The position numbers and the translations under genes are program-made. The notes under the pieces were generated by a model, which was not told where the DNA came from, made no database searches, and saw nothing but the letters and a program-made list of their open reading frames with translations. From Streptomyces sp. DSM 110735 (GTDB taxonomy: Bacteria; Actinomycetota; Actinomycetes; Streptomycetales; Streptomycetaceae): 64,000 nt of DNA. How positions within the stretch are numbered: the stretch's first letter is position 1; every line of letters starts with the position of its first letter. This document shows positions 36,425 to 46,283 of this stretch, one piece after another. Location of the stretch: assembly GCF_016482685.1 (NCBI RefSeq), contig NZ_JACYHF010000004.1, positions 372,001 through 436,000 of the forward strand, given 5' to 3'.

Positions 36425-37380
36425 CGGGCGCGCAGCTCCTCGTCGTCCTCCAGGAAGGAGGCGAGGAAGGAGTTGCGGGCCAGTTCGCGCAGGCGGTCCT
36501 GGGACAGGTCGAGCGTCTCGTGGACCGCGGCGAAGTTGTCGCCCGCGTAGCCGCCGAAGTAGGCGGGGTCGTCGGAGTTGACCGTGCACATCAGACCCGC
36601 TTCCAGCATCGCCGGGAGCGGGTGGTCGGCCAGGGTGTCCACGGTGCGCAGCCGCACGTTGGACAGCGGGCACAGGGTGAGCGGCACCCGGTCGCGGACC
36701 AGCCGCTCGACCAGCGCCGGGTCCTCCATGCAGCGCAGCCCGTGGTCCACGCGCTCGACACCGAGGACGTCCAGCGCCTCGGTGATGTACTCCGGCGGAC
36801 CCTCCTCACCCGCGTGCGCCACGCGGCGCAGACCGAGCGCGGCGGCTGCCTCGTACACCTCGCGGAACTTCACCGGCGGGTGGCCGACCTCGGCGGAGTC
36901 AAGACCGACACCGGTGATCCGGTCCAGGTACGGCTTGGCGGCGTCCAGGGTGGCGAGCGCGGACTCGGCGGACTCGTCGCGCAGGAAGCACATGATCAAC
37001 CTGGTGGAGACGCCGTGGTTCTCCACGCTGCTGCCGAGCGCGCGCCACAGCCCCTCGACCACGGTGCCCATGTCCACGCCCCGGGCGAGGTGCGCCTGCG
37101 GGTCGAAGAAGATCTCGGCGTGCCGGACCCCCTGCGCGGCGGCGCGGGCGAGGTAGGCGTTGGCGAGGTCCTCGAAGTCCTGCTCGGTGCGCAGGACGGC
37201 CATCAGCTCGTAGTACAGGTTCAGAAAGGACTGGAGGTCCTCGAACCGGTACGCCTCGCGCAGCGCCTCGGTGTCCGCGTACGGCAGTGTCACGCCGTTG
37301 CGTCCGGCCAGCCGGAAGGCCAGCTCGGGCTCCAGGGTGCCTTCGATGTGCAGGTGCAGTTCAGCTTTGGGGAGGGGCAT
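36388..37380 (-). CDS. Adenine/adenosine deaminase (adenine-deaminase subtype)
   Basis: Zinc amidohydrolase of 330 aa. LPKAELHLHIEGTLEPELAF holds two zinc His residues, RVAHAGEEGPPEYI the active-site His/Glu, and CTVNSDDPAYFGGYAGDNF the metal Asp. The SDDPAYFGGY form is typical of adenine deaminases (Aah1-like, PA0148-like) rather than true adenosine deaminases, so salvage of adenine to hypoxanthine is the better guess. It lies 54 bp downstream of rnz. Its 3' end overlaps the MFS gene antisense. Confidence 0.88.
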   Translation of the reverse strand: MPLPKAELHLHIEGTLEPELAFRLAGRNGVTLPYADTEALREAYRFEDLQSFLNLYYELMAVLRTEQDFEDLANAYLARAAAQGVRHAEIFFDPQAHLARGVDMGTVVEGLWRALGSSVENHGVSTRLIMCFLRDESAESALATLDAAKPYLDRITGVGLDSAEVGHPPVKFREVYEAAAALGLRRVAHAGEEGPPEYITEALDVLGVERVDHGLRCMEDPALVERLVRDRVPLTLCPLSNVRLRTVDTLADHPLPAMLEAGLMCTVNSDDPAYFGGYAGDNFAAVHETLDLSQDRLRELARNSFLASFLEDDEELRARYLAEVEAYEFE

Positions 37381-37434
37381 CAGAGCATCGTACGGCCCTT
37401 TACCCGCCCATTCATCCGCCCGCCCGGGTGGCGC

Positions 37435-38340
37435 TCAGCGGCGCTTGGGCACCGGTACGCGCTGGAGATCCCGGGCCACGGTCAGCTCCCCGGTGAACCC
37501 CGCCGCACGCGCCTGGCGCTCGAAGGCTTCGGGGTCGGAGTAGCGCTGGCTGAAGTGGGTGAGGACCAGATGCCGCACGCCCGCGTCCCGGGCCACGGCC
37601 GCCGCCTGCCCTGCGGTCAAGTGGCCGTGTTCCTCGGCGAGTCGTACGTCCTCGTCGAGGAAGGTGGACTCGATGACGAGCAGGTCGCACCCCTCGGCGA
37701 GCGCGTGGACGCCGTCGCACAGCCGGGTGTCCATGACGAACGCGAACCGCTGCCCGCGCCGGATCTCGCTGACCTCCTCCAGCGTCACCCCTCGCAGCGC
37801 GCCCGTGCGCTGGATACGGCCCACGTCCGGACCCGCGATGCCGTGCGCGGCGAGCCGGTCGGGCAGCATCCGTACGGCGTCGGGCTCGGTCAGCCGGTAG
37901 CCGTAGGACTCGACGGGGTGGGAGAGGCGGCGTGCCTCAAGGGTGTAGGCGGGGGTCTGCGCCAGGACGCCGTCGGTGTCGGCGGGTGCCTCGGTGAGGG
38001 CGACGGTCTCGCGGTAGGCGGTGGCGTACCGCAGCCGGTCGAAGAAGCGCTGCCCGGAGCGCGGGTAGTGCGCGGTGATCTCGTGCGGCACCCGGTCGAG
38101 GTTGATCCGCTGGATCACCCCGGCGAGACCGAGGCTGTGGTCGCCGTGGAAGTGGGTGACGCAGATCCGGTTCAGGTCGTGCGCGGCGACCCCGGCGCGC
38201 AGCATCTGCCGCTGGGTGCCCTCGCCGGGGTCGAACAGGATGCCCTCGCCGTCCCAGCGGAGCAGATAGCCGTTGTGGTTGCGGTGCCGGGTCGGGACCT
38301 GGCTGGCGGTGCCGAGGACGACGAGTTCGCGTACGGACAT
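37435..38340 (-). CDS. rnz: Ribonuclease Z
   Basis: Metallo-beta-lactamase-fold tRNase Z of 301 aa that trims tRNA 3' ends. It begins [45 protein letters not shown], typical of the family; the metal site is [16 protein letters not shown] (HxHxDH), with [16 protein letters not shown] and VLTHFSQRY supplying later ligands, and [10 protein letters not shown] the Asp. It starts five bases after the HIT gene stop, so the two are cotranscribed. Confidence 0.95.
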   Translation of the reverse strand: MSVRELVVLGTASQVPTRHRNHNGYLLRWDGEGILFDPGEGTQRQMLRAGVAAHDLNRICVTHFHGDHSLGLAGVIQRINLDRVPHEITAHYPRSGQRFFDRLRYATAYRETVALTEAPADTDGVLAQTPAYTLEARRLSHPVESYGYRLTEPDAVRMLPDRLAAHGIAGPDVGRIQRTGALRGVTLEEVSEIRRGQRFAFVMDTRLCDGVHALAEGCDLLVIESTFLDEDVRLAEEHGHLTAGQAAAVARDAGVRHLVLTHFSQRYSDPEAFERQARAAGFTGELTVARDLQRVPVPKRR

Positions 38341-38345
38341 CTCTT

Positions 38346-38699
38346 TTAGCCGGGGGGCCATTCGAGACCGCGGCCGCCGAGGACGTGCGCGTGGGCGTGC
38401 CAGACGGTCTGCCCTGCGCCGGCGCCGGTGTTGAACACCGTGCGGTAGCTCTCCAGCTTTTCCTCGTCGGCGATGGTCTGCGTCTCGGCGAGCACGTCGG
38501 CGGCGAGCTGCGGGGCCGCTGCCGCGAGGGTGGCGGCGTTCTTGTAGTGCGCCTTGGGGATCACCAGGATGTGCGTCGGGGCCTGGGGGTTGATGTCCCG
38601 GAACGCGAGGGTGGTGTCCGTCTCGCGGACCACGGTTGCGGGGATCTGGCCTGCGACGATCTTGCAGAACAGGCAGTCCTCTTGGGGCTCTCCCGCCAT
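38346..38699 (-). CDS. HIT-family nucleotide hydrolase/transferase (HinT-like)
   Basis: Protein of about 117 aa. [17 protein letters not shown] is the classic HINT start, [22 protein letters not shown] follows, and the catalytic triad motif is [14 protein letters not shown] (HxHxHxx). HINT enzymes hydrolyse adenosine phosphoramidates. The start at MAGEPQEDC is by homology; the frame is open to 38837 but upstream residues look non-homologous. Directly upstream of rnz. Confidence 0.9.
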   Translation of the reverse strand: MAGEPQEDCLFCKIVAGQIPATVVRETDTTLAFRDINPQAPTHILVIPKAHYKNAATLAAAAPQLAADVLAETQTIADEEKLESYRTVFNTGAGAGQTVWHAHAHVLGGRGLEWPPG

Positions 38700-38773
38700 T
38701 TCGCTGCGCTCGCTTTCGCCGGTTGGGTGGTCTTCGGGCATCGTAGTCGGTTGGGTGCGGCGCCGTTTGGGCT

Positions 38774-38797
38774 GGTCGCGCAGTTCCCCGCGCCCCT
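38774..38797. repeat. Streptomyces intergenic repeat motif
   Basis: GGTCGCGCAGTTCCCCGCGC followed by CCCT. The word (and its complement, ending AACTGCGCGAC) recurs many times in Streptomyces intergenic DNA in my experience. It lies in the 144-bp gap between tricorn and the HIT gene. Confidence 0.6.
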
Positions 38798-38843
38798 TTG
38801 GGTTGGCAGAGTCCAGGGTGTTTTCGCGGCGCCCCACGTGCCT

Positions 38844-41800
38844 TTAGGTGGGCAAGCCTGGAGGAGTTTTCGAGGGCTCCCTCTCCAGCGCCTCCAAGGC
38901 CAGCCTTATCGCCTCGTCCAACTGGGTGTCCCTGGACGCTGCGTAGTCCTGGGGTTTTTGGACCACCTCCACGTCCGGGTCCACGCCGTGGTTCTCCACT
39001 CCCCAGCCGTAGCCCTCCAGCCAGAAGGCGTACTTCGGCTGGGTGATGAGGGTGCCGTCGACCAGGCGGTAGCGGCTGTCGATGCCGATGACGCCGCCCC
39101 AGGTGCGGGTGCCGACGACGGGGCCGATGTTCAGGGCGCGGATGGCGGCGTTGACGATGTCGCCGTCGGAGCCGGAGAACTCGTTGGCGACGGCGACGAC
39201 CGGGCCGCGCGGGGCGTCCTGGGGGTAGCTCTCGGGTCGCATGCCGCGCGGGAGGTCCCAGCCGACGACGCGACGGGCGAGCTTTTCGACGACGAGCTGG
39301 GAGGTGTGGCCGCCGCGGTTCTCGCGGACGTCCACGATGAGACCCTCGCGGGCGACCTCGACGCGCAGGTCGCGGTGGATCTGCGCCCAGCCGGGCGCCT
39401 GCATGTCGGGGACGTGGAGGTAGCCGAGGCGACCGCCGGACTTCTCGTGGACGTAGGCGCGCCGGTCCGCGACCCAGGCGTGGTAGCGCAGCGGCTCCTC
39501 GTCGGCGAGGGGGATGACGACGGCGTGCCGGGGTTCGCCGCCGCCCGCCGGGGAGATCGTCAGCTCGACGGGCTTGCCCGCGGTGCCGGTGAGCAGCGGT
39601 GCGGGTCCGGTGACCGGGTCGACGGGGCGTCCGCCGATGGCCACGAGTGCGTCGCCGGGGCGTACGGCGACGCCGGGCGCGGCGAGCGGGGAGCGTGCCT
39701 CGGGGTCGGAGGTCTCGGAGGGCAGGATCCGGTCCACCCGCCAACTGCCGTCCTCGTGGCGGGAGATGTCGGCGCAGAGCAGTCCCTGCCGGGGTCCGCC
39801 GCCGTAGCCGCCGCCGGGGGTGACGTAGGCGTGCGAGGTGCCGAGTTCGCCGTGCACCTCCCACAGGAGGTCGACCAGGTCGTCGTGGGTGGCGAGGCGG
39901 TCGAGGACCGGGCGGTAGCGGTCGAGGACGCCGTCCCAGTCGGTGCCGCCCATGTCGGGGCGCCAGAAGTTGTCCCGCATGATCCGGCCGGTCTCTTCGT
40001 ACATCTGCCGCCACTCGGCGACCGGGTCGACGGTGTGCCGGATGCGGCCGAGGTCCACGACGATGTGGGAGTCGCCGTCCTCGTCGTCGGAGGCGCGCCG
40101 GTCGGCGGGTACGACGCGCAGGCGGCCGTCGCTCCACAGCAGGACCCGCTTGCCGTCGCCGCTGACCCGGAAGTGGTCGGCGTCGGCGGCCAGGTGCTCC
40201 AGGCGCTGCTGGGCGAGGTCGTAGCGCTCCAGCTCGGTCTTGGGGTCGGGGGCGTCGGGCGTGGCGCGGGCGGCGCCGAGGACTCCGCGCACCGGGTGGC
40301 GCAGCCAGAGGACGCCGTCGCGGGCGGCGCGCAGGTTGGTGTAGCTGGCTGCCTCGACCGGGAAGGGCACGATGCGGTCCGCGAGCCCGTCGAGGTCGAT
40401 CCGGGTGACCGGGGCGCCCTCGCTCTCCGGGGTCTCGTCCTTGTCCGGGGTGCCGAAGGGGCGGCCGTGGCGCTGCGGTCCGAAGGGCGACGGCGTGGTC
40501 GCGGCGAGGGTGATCAGGTGCGGGCGGACGCTGTCGACGAAGGCCAGGTCGAAGACGTGCCGGTCGTAGACGGGGTCGAAGGAGCGGCTGGAGAGGAAGG
40601 CGAGGTGCTTGCCGTCCAGGGTGAAGGCGGGCGCGTAGTCCTGGAAGCGCAGCGGGGTCGCCTCGGTGACCGTGAGGTCGGTGGTGCTGGCGAGGCGGAT
40701 CTGGGAGAGCGGGCGGGGACCGGGGTGAGCCCAGGCGAGCCAGCCGGAGTCGGGCGAGAAGGCGAGCCCGTGCACGTCGCCATGCTCGCTGCGGTCGACC
40801 TCGCGGACCTCGCCGGTCTCCCGCTCGACCAGCAGCAGCCGTCCGTCGTGCGAGGCGACGGCGGCGCGACCGCCGTCGGGGGACATGGCGAGCGCGAGGA
40901 CGCGCCCGAGCTGTCCCGCGGCGATCCGGCGGGGTACGGCGCCGGGGGCGAGACCGGTGGCGGGGGCGAACTCCAGGGCGTCCTCGCCCTCGGCGTCGGT
41001 CACCCAGACCACCCACTCCTCGCCGTCGGCGCGGAAGGTGCGCGGCAGCCGGGCGCGGACGCCGGGCTCGGCTGCCAGGGCGCGGGCGGGACCGCTCCGG
41101 TGGGTGACCCAGTGGACGGTGCCGCGCACGGCGACGGCGCTGCCGCGCCCGGTGTGGTCCGGGGAGGCGGAGCCGAACCAGCGGGCGGTGCTGACCTGGT
41201 GGGGCTGGAGGTCGACGCGGGCGCCGCCGAGGCGGATGTCCAGGCGGCGGGGTTCGGCGCCGTCGAGGTCGTCCAGGATCCACAGTTCACCGGCGCTGGA
41301 CCAGATCACCCGGGTGCCGTCGGTGGCGGCGTGGCGGGCGTAGAAGCCCCCGAGCGGGGTGTGGCGGCGCAGGTCGGTGCCGTCGGCGAGGGAGGAGTAG
41401 AGGGCGCCGGTGCCTTCGTGGTCGGAGAGGAAGGCGATGCGGTCCCCGACCCACAGGGGGCTTTCGAGGTTGCCGTCGAGGTCCTCGTGGAGGCGGACGA
41501 ACTCGCCGTCGCCGTCGCGGTCGATCCACAGCTTGCCCGCCGTGCCGCCCCGGTAGCGCTTCCACCAGGCGGCTTCGCGGCCCATGGGGGCGGAGAGCAG
41601 GACGGTGTGCGGGCCGTAGGCGATGTCACCGACCGGGCCGTACGGCAGGGTGGTGGCGGGTCCGCCGTCGAGCGGGACGGCGCGGGCCCAGGTGCGGCGC
41701 AGGCTGGCCTGGCCCTCGGTGCTGACCGCGAGGACCTCTCCGTCGGGGGTCCAGCCGAGCACCTGGGTCTTCCAACTGCCCCAGTAGGTCAGGCGCTTGG

Positions 41801-42080
41801 CGGGTCCGCCGTCGACGGGGGCGATGTGCGCCTCGGGGGCGCCGTCGCGGGTCGAGGTCCAGGCGAGGGTGGTGCCGTCGGGGGATATGCGGGGGTGGTT
41901 CACGGGCACGTTGTCCGCGCTCACCCGCCAGGCGCGCCCGCCGTCGAGCGGGGCCACCCAGACGTCGTCCTCGGCGGTGAAGGTCACCAAGTCGCCGCGC
42001 AGGTGCGGGAATCGGAGATACCCAGAGGTCGTCGTGGTCTTCGTGTCTGCCGTGAGGTCCTTGCCAGCGCCCTGAGTCAC
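38844..42080 (-). CDS. Tricorn protease
   Basis: Very large serine peptidase of 1078 aa that trims peptides downstream of the proteasome. Residues 20-320 form a six-bladed beta-propeller (repeats such as [26 protein letters not shown]) and about 330-680 a seven-bladed one. A C-terminal catalytic unit includes [11 protein letters not shown] (catalytic His), a PDZ domain ([15 protein letters not shown]), [16 protein letters not shown] (nucleophile Ser) and [14 protein letters not shown] (C-terminal conserved Glu). The N-terminus lacks a signal peptide, so it is cytosolic. GTG 42080 has AAGGTGA just upstream. Actinobacteria carry proteasomes, which fits. Confidence 0.95.
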   Translation of the reverse strand: MTQGAGKDLTADTKTTTTSGYLRFPHLRGDLVTFTAEDDVWVAPLDGGRAWRVSADNVPVNHPRISPDGTTLAWTSTRDGAPEAHIAPVDGGPAKRLTYWGSWKTQVLGWTPDGEVLAVSTEGQASLRRTWARAVPLDGGPATTLPYGPVGDIAYGPHTVLLSAPMGREAAWWKRYRGGTAGKLWIDRDGDGEFVRLHEDLDGNLESPLWVGDRIAFLSDHEGTGALYSSLADGTDLRRHTPLGGFYARHAATDGTRVIWSSAGELWILDDLDGAEPRRLDIRLGGARVDLQPHQVSTARWFGSASPDHTGRGSAVAVRGTVHWVTHRSGPARALAAEPGVRARLPRTFRADGEEWVVWVTDAEGEDALEFAPATGLAPGAVPRRIAAGQLGRVLALAMSPDGGRAAVASHDGRLLLVERETGEVREVDRSEHGDVHGLAFSPDSGWLAWAHPGPRPLSQIRLASTTDLTVTEATPLRFQDYAPAFTLDGKHLAFLSSRSFDPVYDRHVFDLAFVDSVRPHLITLAATTPSPFGPQRHGRPFGTPDKDETPESEGAPVTRIDLDGLADRIVPFPVEAASYTNLRAARDGVLWLRHPVRGVLGAARATPDAPDPKTELERYDLAQQRLEHLAADADHFRVSGDGKRVLLWSDGRLRVVPADRRASDDEDGDSHIVVDLGRIRHTVDPVAEWRQMYEETGRIMRDNFWRPDMGGTDWDGVLDRYRPVLDRLATHDDLVDLLWEVHGELGTSHAYVTPGGGYGGGPRQGLLCADISRHEDGSWRVDRILPSETSDPEARSPLAAPGVAVRPGDALVAIGGRPVDPVTGPAPLLTGTAGKPVELTISPAGGGEPRHAVVIPLADEEPLRYHAWVADRRAYVHEKSGGRLGYLHVPDMQAPGWAQIHRDLRVEVAREGLIVDVRENRGGHTSQLVVEKLARRVVGWDLPRGMRPESYPQDAPRGPVVAVANEFSGSDGDIVNAAIRALNIGPVVGTRTWGGVIGIDSRYRLVDGTLITQPKYAFWLEGYGWGVENHGVDPDVEVVQKPQDYAASRDTQLDEAIRLALEALEREPSKTPPGLPT

Positions 42081-42125
42081 GCGGTCACCTTACGCGCGGT
42101 CCGGCGTCGCGGCGCCGGATTTGGA

Positions 42126-42680
42126 TCACTTGCCTTCGACGGGCCAGCAGGTCGGATCGCCCTTGCACCACAGGGTCCGGGTGACGGTGACCGTCACGGT
42201 GGGCCGGGGCTGCCCGGGCGGGCGGTAGGTGGCGGGCGGGGTGTAGGCGGAGCTGGGTTTGGCGTCGCAGTCGCCGAGCCCGCTGACCCGGAAGACCCGG
42301 CGACCGTCCACCGTGGCGGTCAAGTGCCCGCGCACACAAACGCCGTTGACCGCGCGGGTCACCTCGCCGGTGACGGCTGCCTTCTTGCCGTCCTTGGTGC
42401 GCCCCTGGCAGTCCACGCTGACGACGGTCGCCGTGGAGGGCGAACTCGACTTCGCCGGACTGGCGCTGTCGCCCTGATGTCCGACGCAGGTCAGCCAACT
42501 CACGTCCACATGGCGCCGGTTCAGCTCGGCGGTGGCGGTGGAGTCGGTGGTGTAGGCGACGGTCGCGGACCCCAGATCGGTCGGCTGGCACGCGGTCATC
42601 GCGCCGATCCCCAGTGCCGCGAGCCCGCTCACGGCCAGCAGCCGTCCGGAGCGGCGCCGATCCCACCTCGAAGCCCCCAT
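42126..42680 (-). CDS. Putative secreted lipoprotein, unknown function
   Basis: Protein of 184 aa with an Arg-rich start, hydrophobic stretch LLAVSGLAALGIGAMTAC and Cys at about residue 31, resembling a lipobox. The mature part holds several Cys (WLTCVG, VDCQG, GVCVRG, GDCDAKP, LWCKGDPTCW), suggesting disulfides outside the cell. After residue 145 a Thr/Pro-rich TPPATYRPPGQPRPTVTVTVT linker leads to a short Cys tail. DUF4333-like features are possible but uncertain. Just upstream of tricorn's start on the same strand. Confidence 0.65.
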   Translation of the reverse strand: MGASRWDRRRSGRLLAVSGLAALGIGAMTACQPTDLGSATVAYTTDSTATAELNRRHVDVSWLTCVGHQGDSASPAKSSSPSTATVVSVDCQGRTKDGKKAAVTGEVTRAVNGVCVRGHLTATVDGRRVFRVSGLGDCDAKPSSAYTPPATYRPPGQPRPTVTVTVTRTLWCKGDPTCWPVEGK

Positions 42681-42801
42681 GCCTCCCAGCGTGCCACCGA
42701 CTCCCACCCCGCGGAAGGCCGCCTCCGGCCAGTCACCCGAACGTGCGGCGCACGCCCGCGAGCCCGTGCGCGGCGTGCGCTGGAGCCGCTGTTGTCCGCC
42801 G

Positions 42802-43194
42802 TCAGCCCCGCAGCAGCAGCCACTCCTGAAGCTCCACCAGGTTCCCCTCCGGGTCCTTGAGGTGGGCCACGCGCATACGGTCCGTCAGCGGCGCCGGACC
42901 GTGCAGGATCTCGGCGCCGCGCCCGGCGATCTCGGCGCAGTACGCGTCGAGGTCGTCCACGCGCAGCACGATCAGTGAGCGGTGACCGGTGGCGGTGTCG
43001 CCCAGTTCGTCCAGGACACCTGCCATGCCCGCGCGGTCCTGGAGGGCGACCCCGGCGGAGCCCGCGTGGGGGCTGAACTTCTCGTACGGTCCGTTCTCCG
43101 CGCCCGACTGGGGACGCAGGCCGAGGACGTCGGCGTAGAAGCGGTAGCAGGCGGGGAAGTCGGTGACCAGCAGCCGTACTTGGCTCAGTTCCAC
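42802..43194 (-). CDS. VOC-family (glyoxalase/bleomycin-resistance fold) protein
   Basis: Protein of 130 aa with paired beta-alpha-beta-beta-beta modules: VRLLVTDFPACYRFYADVLGLRPQ and IVLRVDDLDAYCAEIAGRGAEILHGP, ending AHLKDPEGNLVELQEW with the usual metal-ligand Glu. The substrate is unknown; such proteins may be dioxygenases, glyoxalases or binding proteins. GTG 43194 follows GGAG by five bases. 13 bp downstream of rsmE, so likely cotranscribed. Confidence 0.83.
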   Translation of the reverse strand: MELSQVRLLVTDFPACYRFYADVLGLRPQSGAENGPYEKFSPHAGSAGVALQDRAGMAGVLDELGDTATGHRSLIVLRVDDLDAYCAEIAGRGAEILHGPAPLTDRMRVAHLKDPEGNLVELQEWLLLRG

Positions 43195-43207
43195 AGGGGC
43201 TCCGATG

Positions 43208-43954
43208 TCAGGACCAGCGACCGGTGCGTCCCAGGAGGAGGGCCGCGGCGGCCGTTCCGGCGGTGGAGGTGCGCAGGACGGAGGGACCGAGGACGCAGGC
43301 GCGGGCGCCGGCTTCCTCGAAGAGCGCCAACTCGTCGCGGGAGACGCCGCCTTCGGGTCCGACGACGAGCACGATGTCGCCCGTCGCGGGGAGGTCGACG
43401 GTGGCAAGGGGCGCGCTCTCGTGCTCGAAGTCGGAGTGCAGCACGGCGGCGAAGTCGGCTTCCGCGAGCAGCGCGGCGACCTGCTTGGTGGAGGCGGCGT
43501 CGGCGACCTCGGGGAAGCGGACCCGGCGGGACTGCTTGCCCGCCTCGCGCGCGGTGGAGCGCCACTTGCCGAGCGCCTTCAGACCCCGGTCGCCCTTCCA
43601 CTGGGTGATGCAGCGGGCCGCCTGCCAGGGCACGATGCGGTCGACGCCGACCTCGGTCATGGTCTCGACGGCGAGTTCGCCCCGGTCGCCCTTGGGCAGC
43701 GCCTGGACGACGGTGATGCGCGGGGCGGGCTCGGGCTCCTCCACGACGGCGCCGAGCCGGACGAGCAGCCGGTCCTTGCCCTCGGTCCCGGTCACCTCGG
43801 CCACGGCGTGGCGTCCGGCGCCGTCGGTGAGGACGACCTCCTCGCCCGCCTGGAGCCGCTTCACGGAGACGGCGTGCCGTCCCTCGGGCCCGTCCAGGAC
43901 GAACGGTCCGCCCTCCGGGCCGAAGTCCTCCACCACGAACACGGGAGCGGTCAT
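43208..43954 (-). CDS. rsmE: 16S rRNA m3U1498 methyltransferase RsmE
   Basis: SPOUT-class SAM methyltransferase of 248 aa acting on 16S rRNA. The N-terminal PUA-like domain (GPEGRHAVSVKRLQAGEEVVLTDG) precedes RITVVQALPKGDRGELAVETMTEVGV and the C-terminal knot with LVVGPEGGVSRDELALFEEAG and VLGPSVLRTSTAGTAA, both diagnostic for RsmE. It overlaps nitronate monooxygenase by ATGA. Part of the hrcA-dnaJ-NMO-rsmE run on the minus strand. Confidence 0.95.
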   Translation of the reverse strand: MTAPVFVVEDFGPEGGPFVLDGPEGRHAVSVKRLQAGEEVVLTDGAGRHAVAEVTGTEGKDRLLVRLGAVVEEPEPAPRITVVQALPKGDRGELAVETMTEVGVDRIVPWQAARCITQWKGDRGLKALGKWRSTAREAGKQSRRVRFPEVADAASTKQVAALLAEADFAAVLHSDFEHESAPLATVDLPATGDIVLVVGPEGGVSRDELALFEEAGARACVLGPSVLRTSTAGTAAAALLLGRTGRWS

Positions 43955-45027
43955 CCCGCGCCACCTCCGTCAGCCAACTCTGTTGTCGCGGCGCGCAGTT
44001 CGGCGGCCAGTACCTCCACAAGCCGCCCGGCGGGCAGCGCGCGGGCCAGCCGGTGTCCTTGTCCCGCCCACAGCGCCATGCCCTGGGTGTCGCCCGTCCC
44101 GGCGGCGACCCTCCGCAGCGGGGCGGTCAGGTGGTGGACGGCCGGGTAGGCGGCGGGCGCGTCCGCGCCGTGCTCGCGCAGGAAGCGGTTGACCAGGGCG
44201 CGGGCGGGGCGCCCGGTGAAGGCGCGGGTCGGCTCGGTGTGCGGGAAGCCGGGGTCGGTCAGCGCCCGCTTGTGCGGGTCGGGGGCGCCGGACTCGGGGG
44301 TGGCGAGGAAAGCCGTACCGAGCTGGGCGGCACTCGCCCCGGCGGCGAGCACGGCGGCGATCTGCGCGCCGCGCATGATGCCGCCCGCCGCGACGACCGG
44401 CAGGTCCACGGACTCGGTGACCTGCGCGAGCAGCGCGAGAAGCCCCAGACCCGCGCGGTCGCGGGCGGGGTCGTCCCGGTGGGTGCCCTGGTGACCGCCC
44501 GCCTCGATGCCCTGCGCGATGACGGCGGCGGCACCGGCGCGCTCGACCGCGCGGGCCTCCTCGGCGGTGGTGGCGGTGACCAGCGTGACGGTCCCGGCGC
44601 GGCGCAGCGCGTCCAGGACCTCGGGCTCGGGCACGCCGAAGTGGAAGGAGACGACGGGGACCGGGTCGGCGAGGAGCAGGGCCAGCTTGGCGTCGTAGGC
44701 GTCGTCGACCGGGCCGTAGGGGTCGCCGGTCGCGGTGCCGTAGCGCGCGCTCTCCCCGGCGAGACCGCGGGCGTACGCCTCGACGGCGGCGGGGTCGGCG
44801 GTCTGCCACTGGGGCAGGAAGAGGTTGACGCCGAAGGGTCGGTCCGTCAGTCCGCGCAGCCGCTCGATGTCGGCGCGCAGCGCGTCCGGGGCACGGTAGC
44901 CCCCGGCGAGGAAGCCGAGGGCGCCCGCCTCGCAGACGGCGGCGGCCAGTTCCGGCGTGGAGACGCCGCCCGCCATGGGTGCCTGCACGATCGGAAGCGT
45001 GAGGAGATCGGCGAGGGCGCGGGGCAT
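43951..45027 (-). CDS. Nitronate monooxygenase (2-nitropropane dioxygenase family)
   Basis: FMN-dependent TIM-barrel oxidase of 358 aa that detoxifies propionate-3-nitronate by family knowledge. LPIVQAPMAGGVSTPELAAAVCEAGALGFLAGG is the N-terminal signature, AVIAQGIEAGGHQGTHR is the active-site region, and DLPVVAAGGIMRGAQIAAVLAAGASAAQLGTAFL binds the FMN phosphate. It is 113 bp downstream of dnaJ and coupled to rsmE. Confidence 0.92.
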   Translation of the reverse strand: MPRALADLLTLPIVQAPMAGGVSTPELAAAVCEAGALGFLAGGYRAPDALRADIERLRGLTDRPFGVNLFLPQWQTADPAAVEAYARGLAGESARYGTATGDPYGPVDDAYDAKLALLLADPVPVVSFHFGVPEPEVLDALRRAGTVTLVTATTAEEARAVERAGAAAVIAQGIEAGGHQGTHRDDPARDRAGLGLLALLAQVTESVDLPVVAAGGIMRGAQIAAVLAAGASAAQLGTAFLATPESGAPDPHKRALTDPGFPHTEPTRAFTGRPARALVNRFLREHGADAPAAYPAVHHLTAPLRRVAAGTGDTQGMALWAGQGHRLARALPAGRLVEVLAAELRAATTELADGGGAG

Positions 45028-45094
45028 GTCCGCATCGTGTCACGTCCGCCGCGCGAGTCCGAATCGAGCCCGGGGTCCCTGTCCCGGAAACGGC

Positions 45095-45123
45095 GGGAGG
45101 GGGGTGCCGGGCACCCCCCTCCC
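45095..45123 (-). terminator. Terminator after dnaJ
   Basis: GGGAGGGGGGTGC and GCACCCCCCTCCC form a perfect 13-bp stem with a CGG loop, 17 bp after the dnaJ stop. Confidence 0.85.
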
Positions 45124-45140
45124 TGAACCGACGCTCGCGG

Positions 45141-46283
45141 TCAGCGGCCGTTGAACGCGTCCTTCAGCCGGGAGAACAGACCCTGCTGGCCGGGCTGGAA
45201 CTGGCCGGTGGGCCGCTCCTCGCCGCGCAGCTTGGCCAGTTCGCGCAGCAGCCGCTCCTGCTCGGGGTCGAGCTTGGTCGGCGTGGTGACCTCGACGTGG
45301 ACGATCAGGTCGCCCCGGCCGCCGCCGCGCAAGTGCGTGACGCCCCGGTTGTGCAGCGGGATCGACTGGCCGGACTGGGTGCCGGGCCGGATGTCGACCT
45401 CCTCCATGCCGTCCAGCGTCTCCAGCGGCACCTTGGTGCCGAGGGCCGCCGCCGTCATGGGGATGGTGACCGTGCAGTGCAGGTCGTCGCCGCGCCGCTG
45501 GAAGGTCGAGTGCGGCAGCTCGTGGATCTCGACGTAGAGGTCACCGGCGGGACCGCCACCGGGGCCGACCTCGCCCTCGCCCGCCAACTGGATGCGGGTG
45601 CCGTTGTCGACACCGGCCGGGATCTTCACCGTCAGGGTGCGCCGCGAGCGGACCCTGCCGTCGCCCGCGCACTCGGGGCACGGGGTCGGGACCACGGTGC
45701 CGAAACCCTGGCACTGCGGGCACGGCCGCGAGGTCATGACCTGGCCCAGGAAGGACCGGGTGACCTGCGAGACCTCGCCACGACCGCGGCACATGTCACA
45801 GGTCTGCGCGGTGGTGCCGGGGGCGGCGCCCTCGCCGTTGCAGGTGTTGCAGACGACCGCGGTGTCGACCTGGATGTCCTTGGTCGTACCGAAGGCCGCC
45901 TCGTCCAGCTCGACCTCGATCCGGATCATGGCGTCCTGACCGCGCCGCGTGCGCGAGCGCGGTCCGCGCTGCGACGCCGTGCCGAAGAACGCGTCCATGA
46001 TGTCGGAGAAGTTGCCGAAGCCACCGGCCCCGAAGCCGCCCGCGCCGCCACCGGCGCCGCCCGCCTGCGAGAGCGGGTCGCCGCCGAGGTCGTAGACCTG
46101 CTTCTTCTGCGGGTCCGACAACACCTCGTAGGCGGCGTTGATCTCCTTGAACCGCTCCTGGGTCTTCGGATCCGGATTGACGTCCGGGTGCAGCTCGCGC
46201 GCGAGCCTGCGGAACGCCTTCTTGATCTCATCCTGCGACGCGTCGCGGCGCACGCCGAGAACGGCGTAGTAATCCGTGGCCAC
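45141..46283 (-). CDS. dnaJ: Molecular chaperone DnaJ (second copy type, partner of hrcA)
   Basis: Co-chaperone of 380 aa for DnaK. J-domain at residues 4-70 with LHPDVN (HPD); a Gly-rich segment (GGAGGGAGGFGAGGFGNF); a zinc domain with four CxxCxGxG-type repeats (CNTCNGEG, CDMCRGRG, CPQCQGFG, CPECAGDG); then the C-terminal substrate domains. GTG 46283 begins immediately after the hrcA stop (no gap), so the pair is one operon controlled by HrcA at the CIRCE site. Confidence 0.95.
   Translation of the reverse strand: MATDYYAVLGVRRDASQDEIKKAFRRLARELHPDVNPDPKTQERFKEINAAYEVLSDPQKKQVYDLGGDPLSQAGGAGGGAGGFGAGGFGNFSDIMDAFFGTASQRGPRSRTRRGQDAMIRIEVELDEAAFGTTKDIQVDTAVVCNTCNGEGAAPGTTAQTCDMCRGRGEVSQVTRSFLGQVMTSRPCPQCQGFGTVVPTPCPECAGDGRVRSRRTLTVKIPAGVDNGTRIQLAGEGEVGPGGGPAGDLYVEIHELPHSTFQRRGDDLHCTVTIPMTAAALGTKVPLETLDGMEEVDIRPGTQSGQSIPLHNRGVTHLRGGGRGDLIVHVEVTTPTKLDPEQERLLRELAKLRGEERPTGQFQPGQQGLFSRLKDAFNGR

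Noticed and set aside
34744..38349. Plus-strand open frame of about 1200 codons
   Set aside because: Arg/Pro/Gly-rich translation without motifs; it runs antisense or out of frame across the MFS, adenine deaminase and RNase Z genes, which have clear family motifs.
37435..41283. Minus-strand 1282-codon frame ending in RNase Z
   Set aside because: Only the last 301 residues (from ATG 38340) are RNase Z. The upstream part is out of frame with tricorn and HIT and shows no homology, so it is not a fusion.
38385..42860. Plus-strand open frame of about 1490 codons
   Set aside because: Antisense shadow of the tricorn and lipoprotein genes, caused by high-GC third positions; composition (Val/Gly/Asp-rich, no domains) is typical of such shadows.
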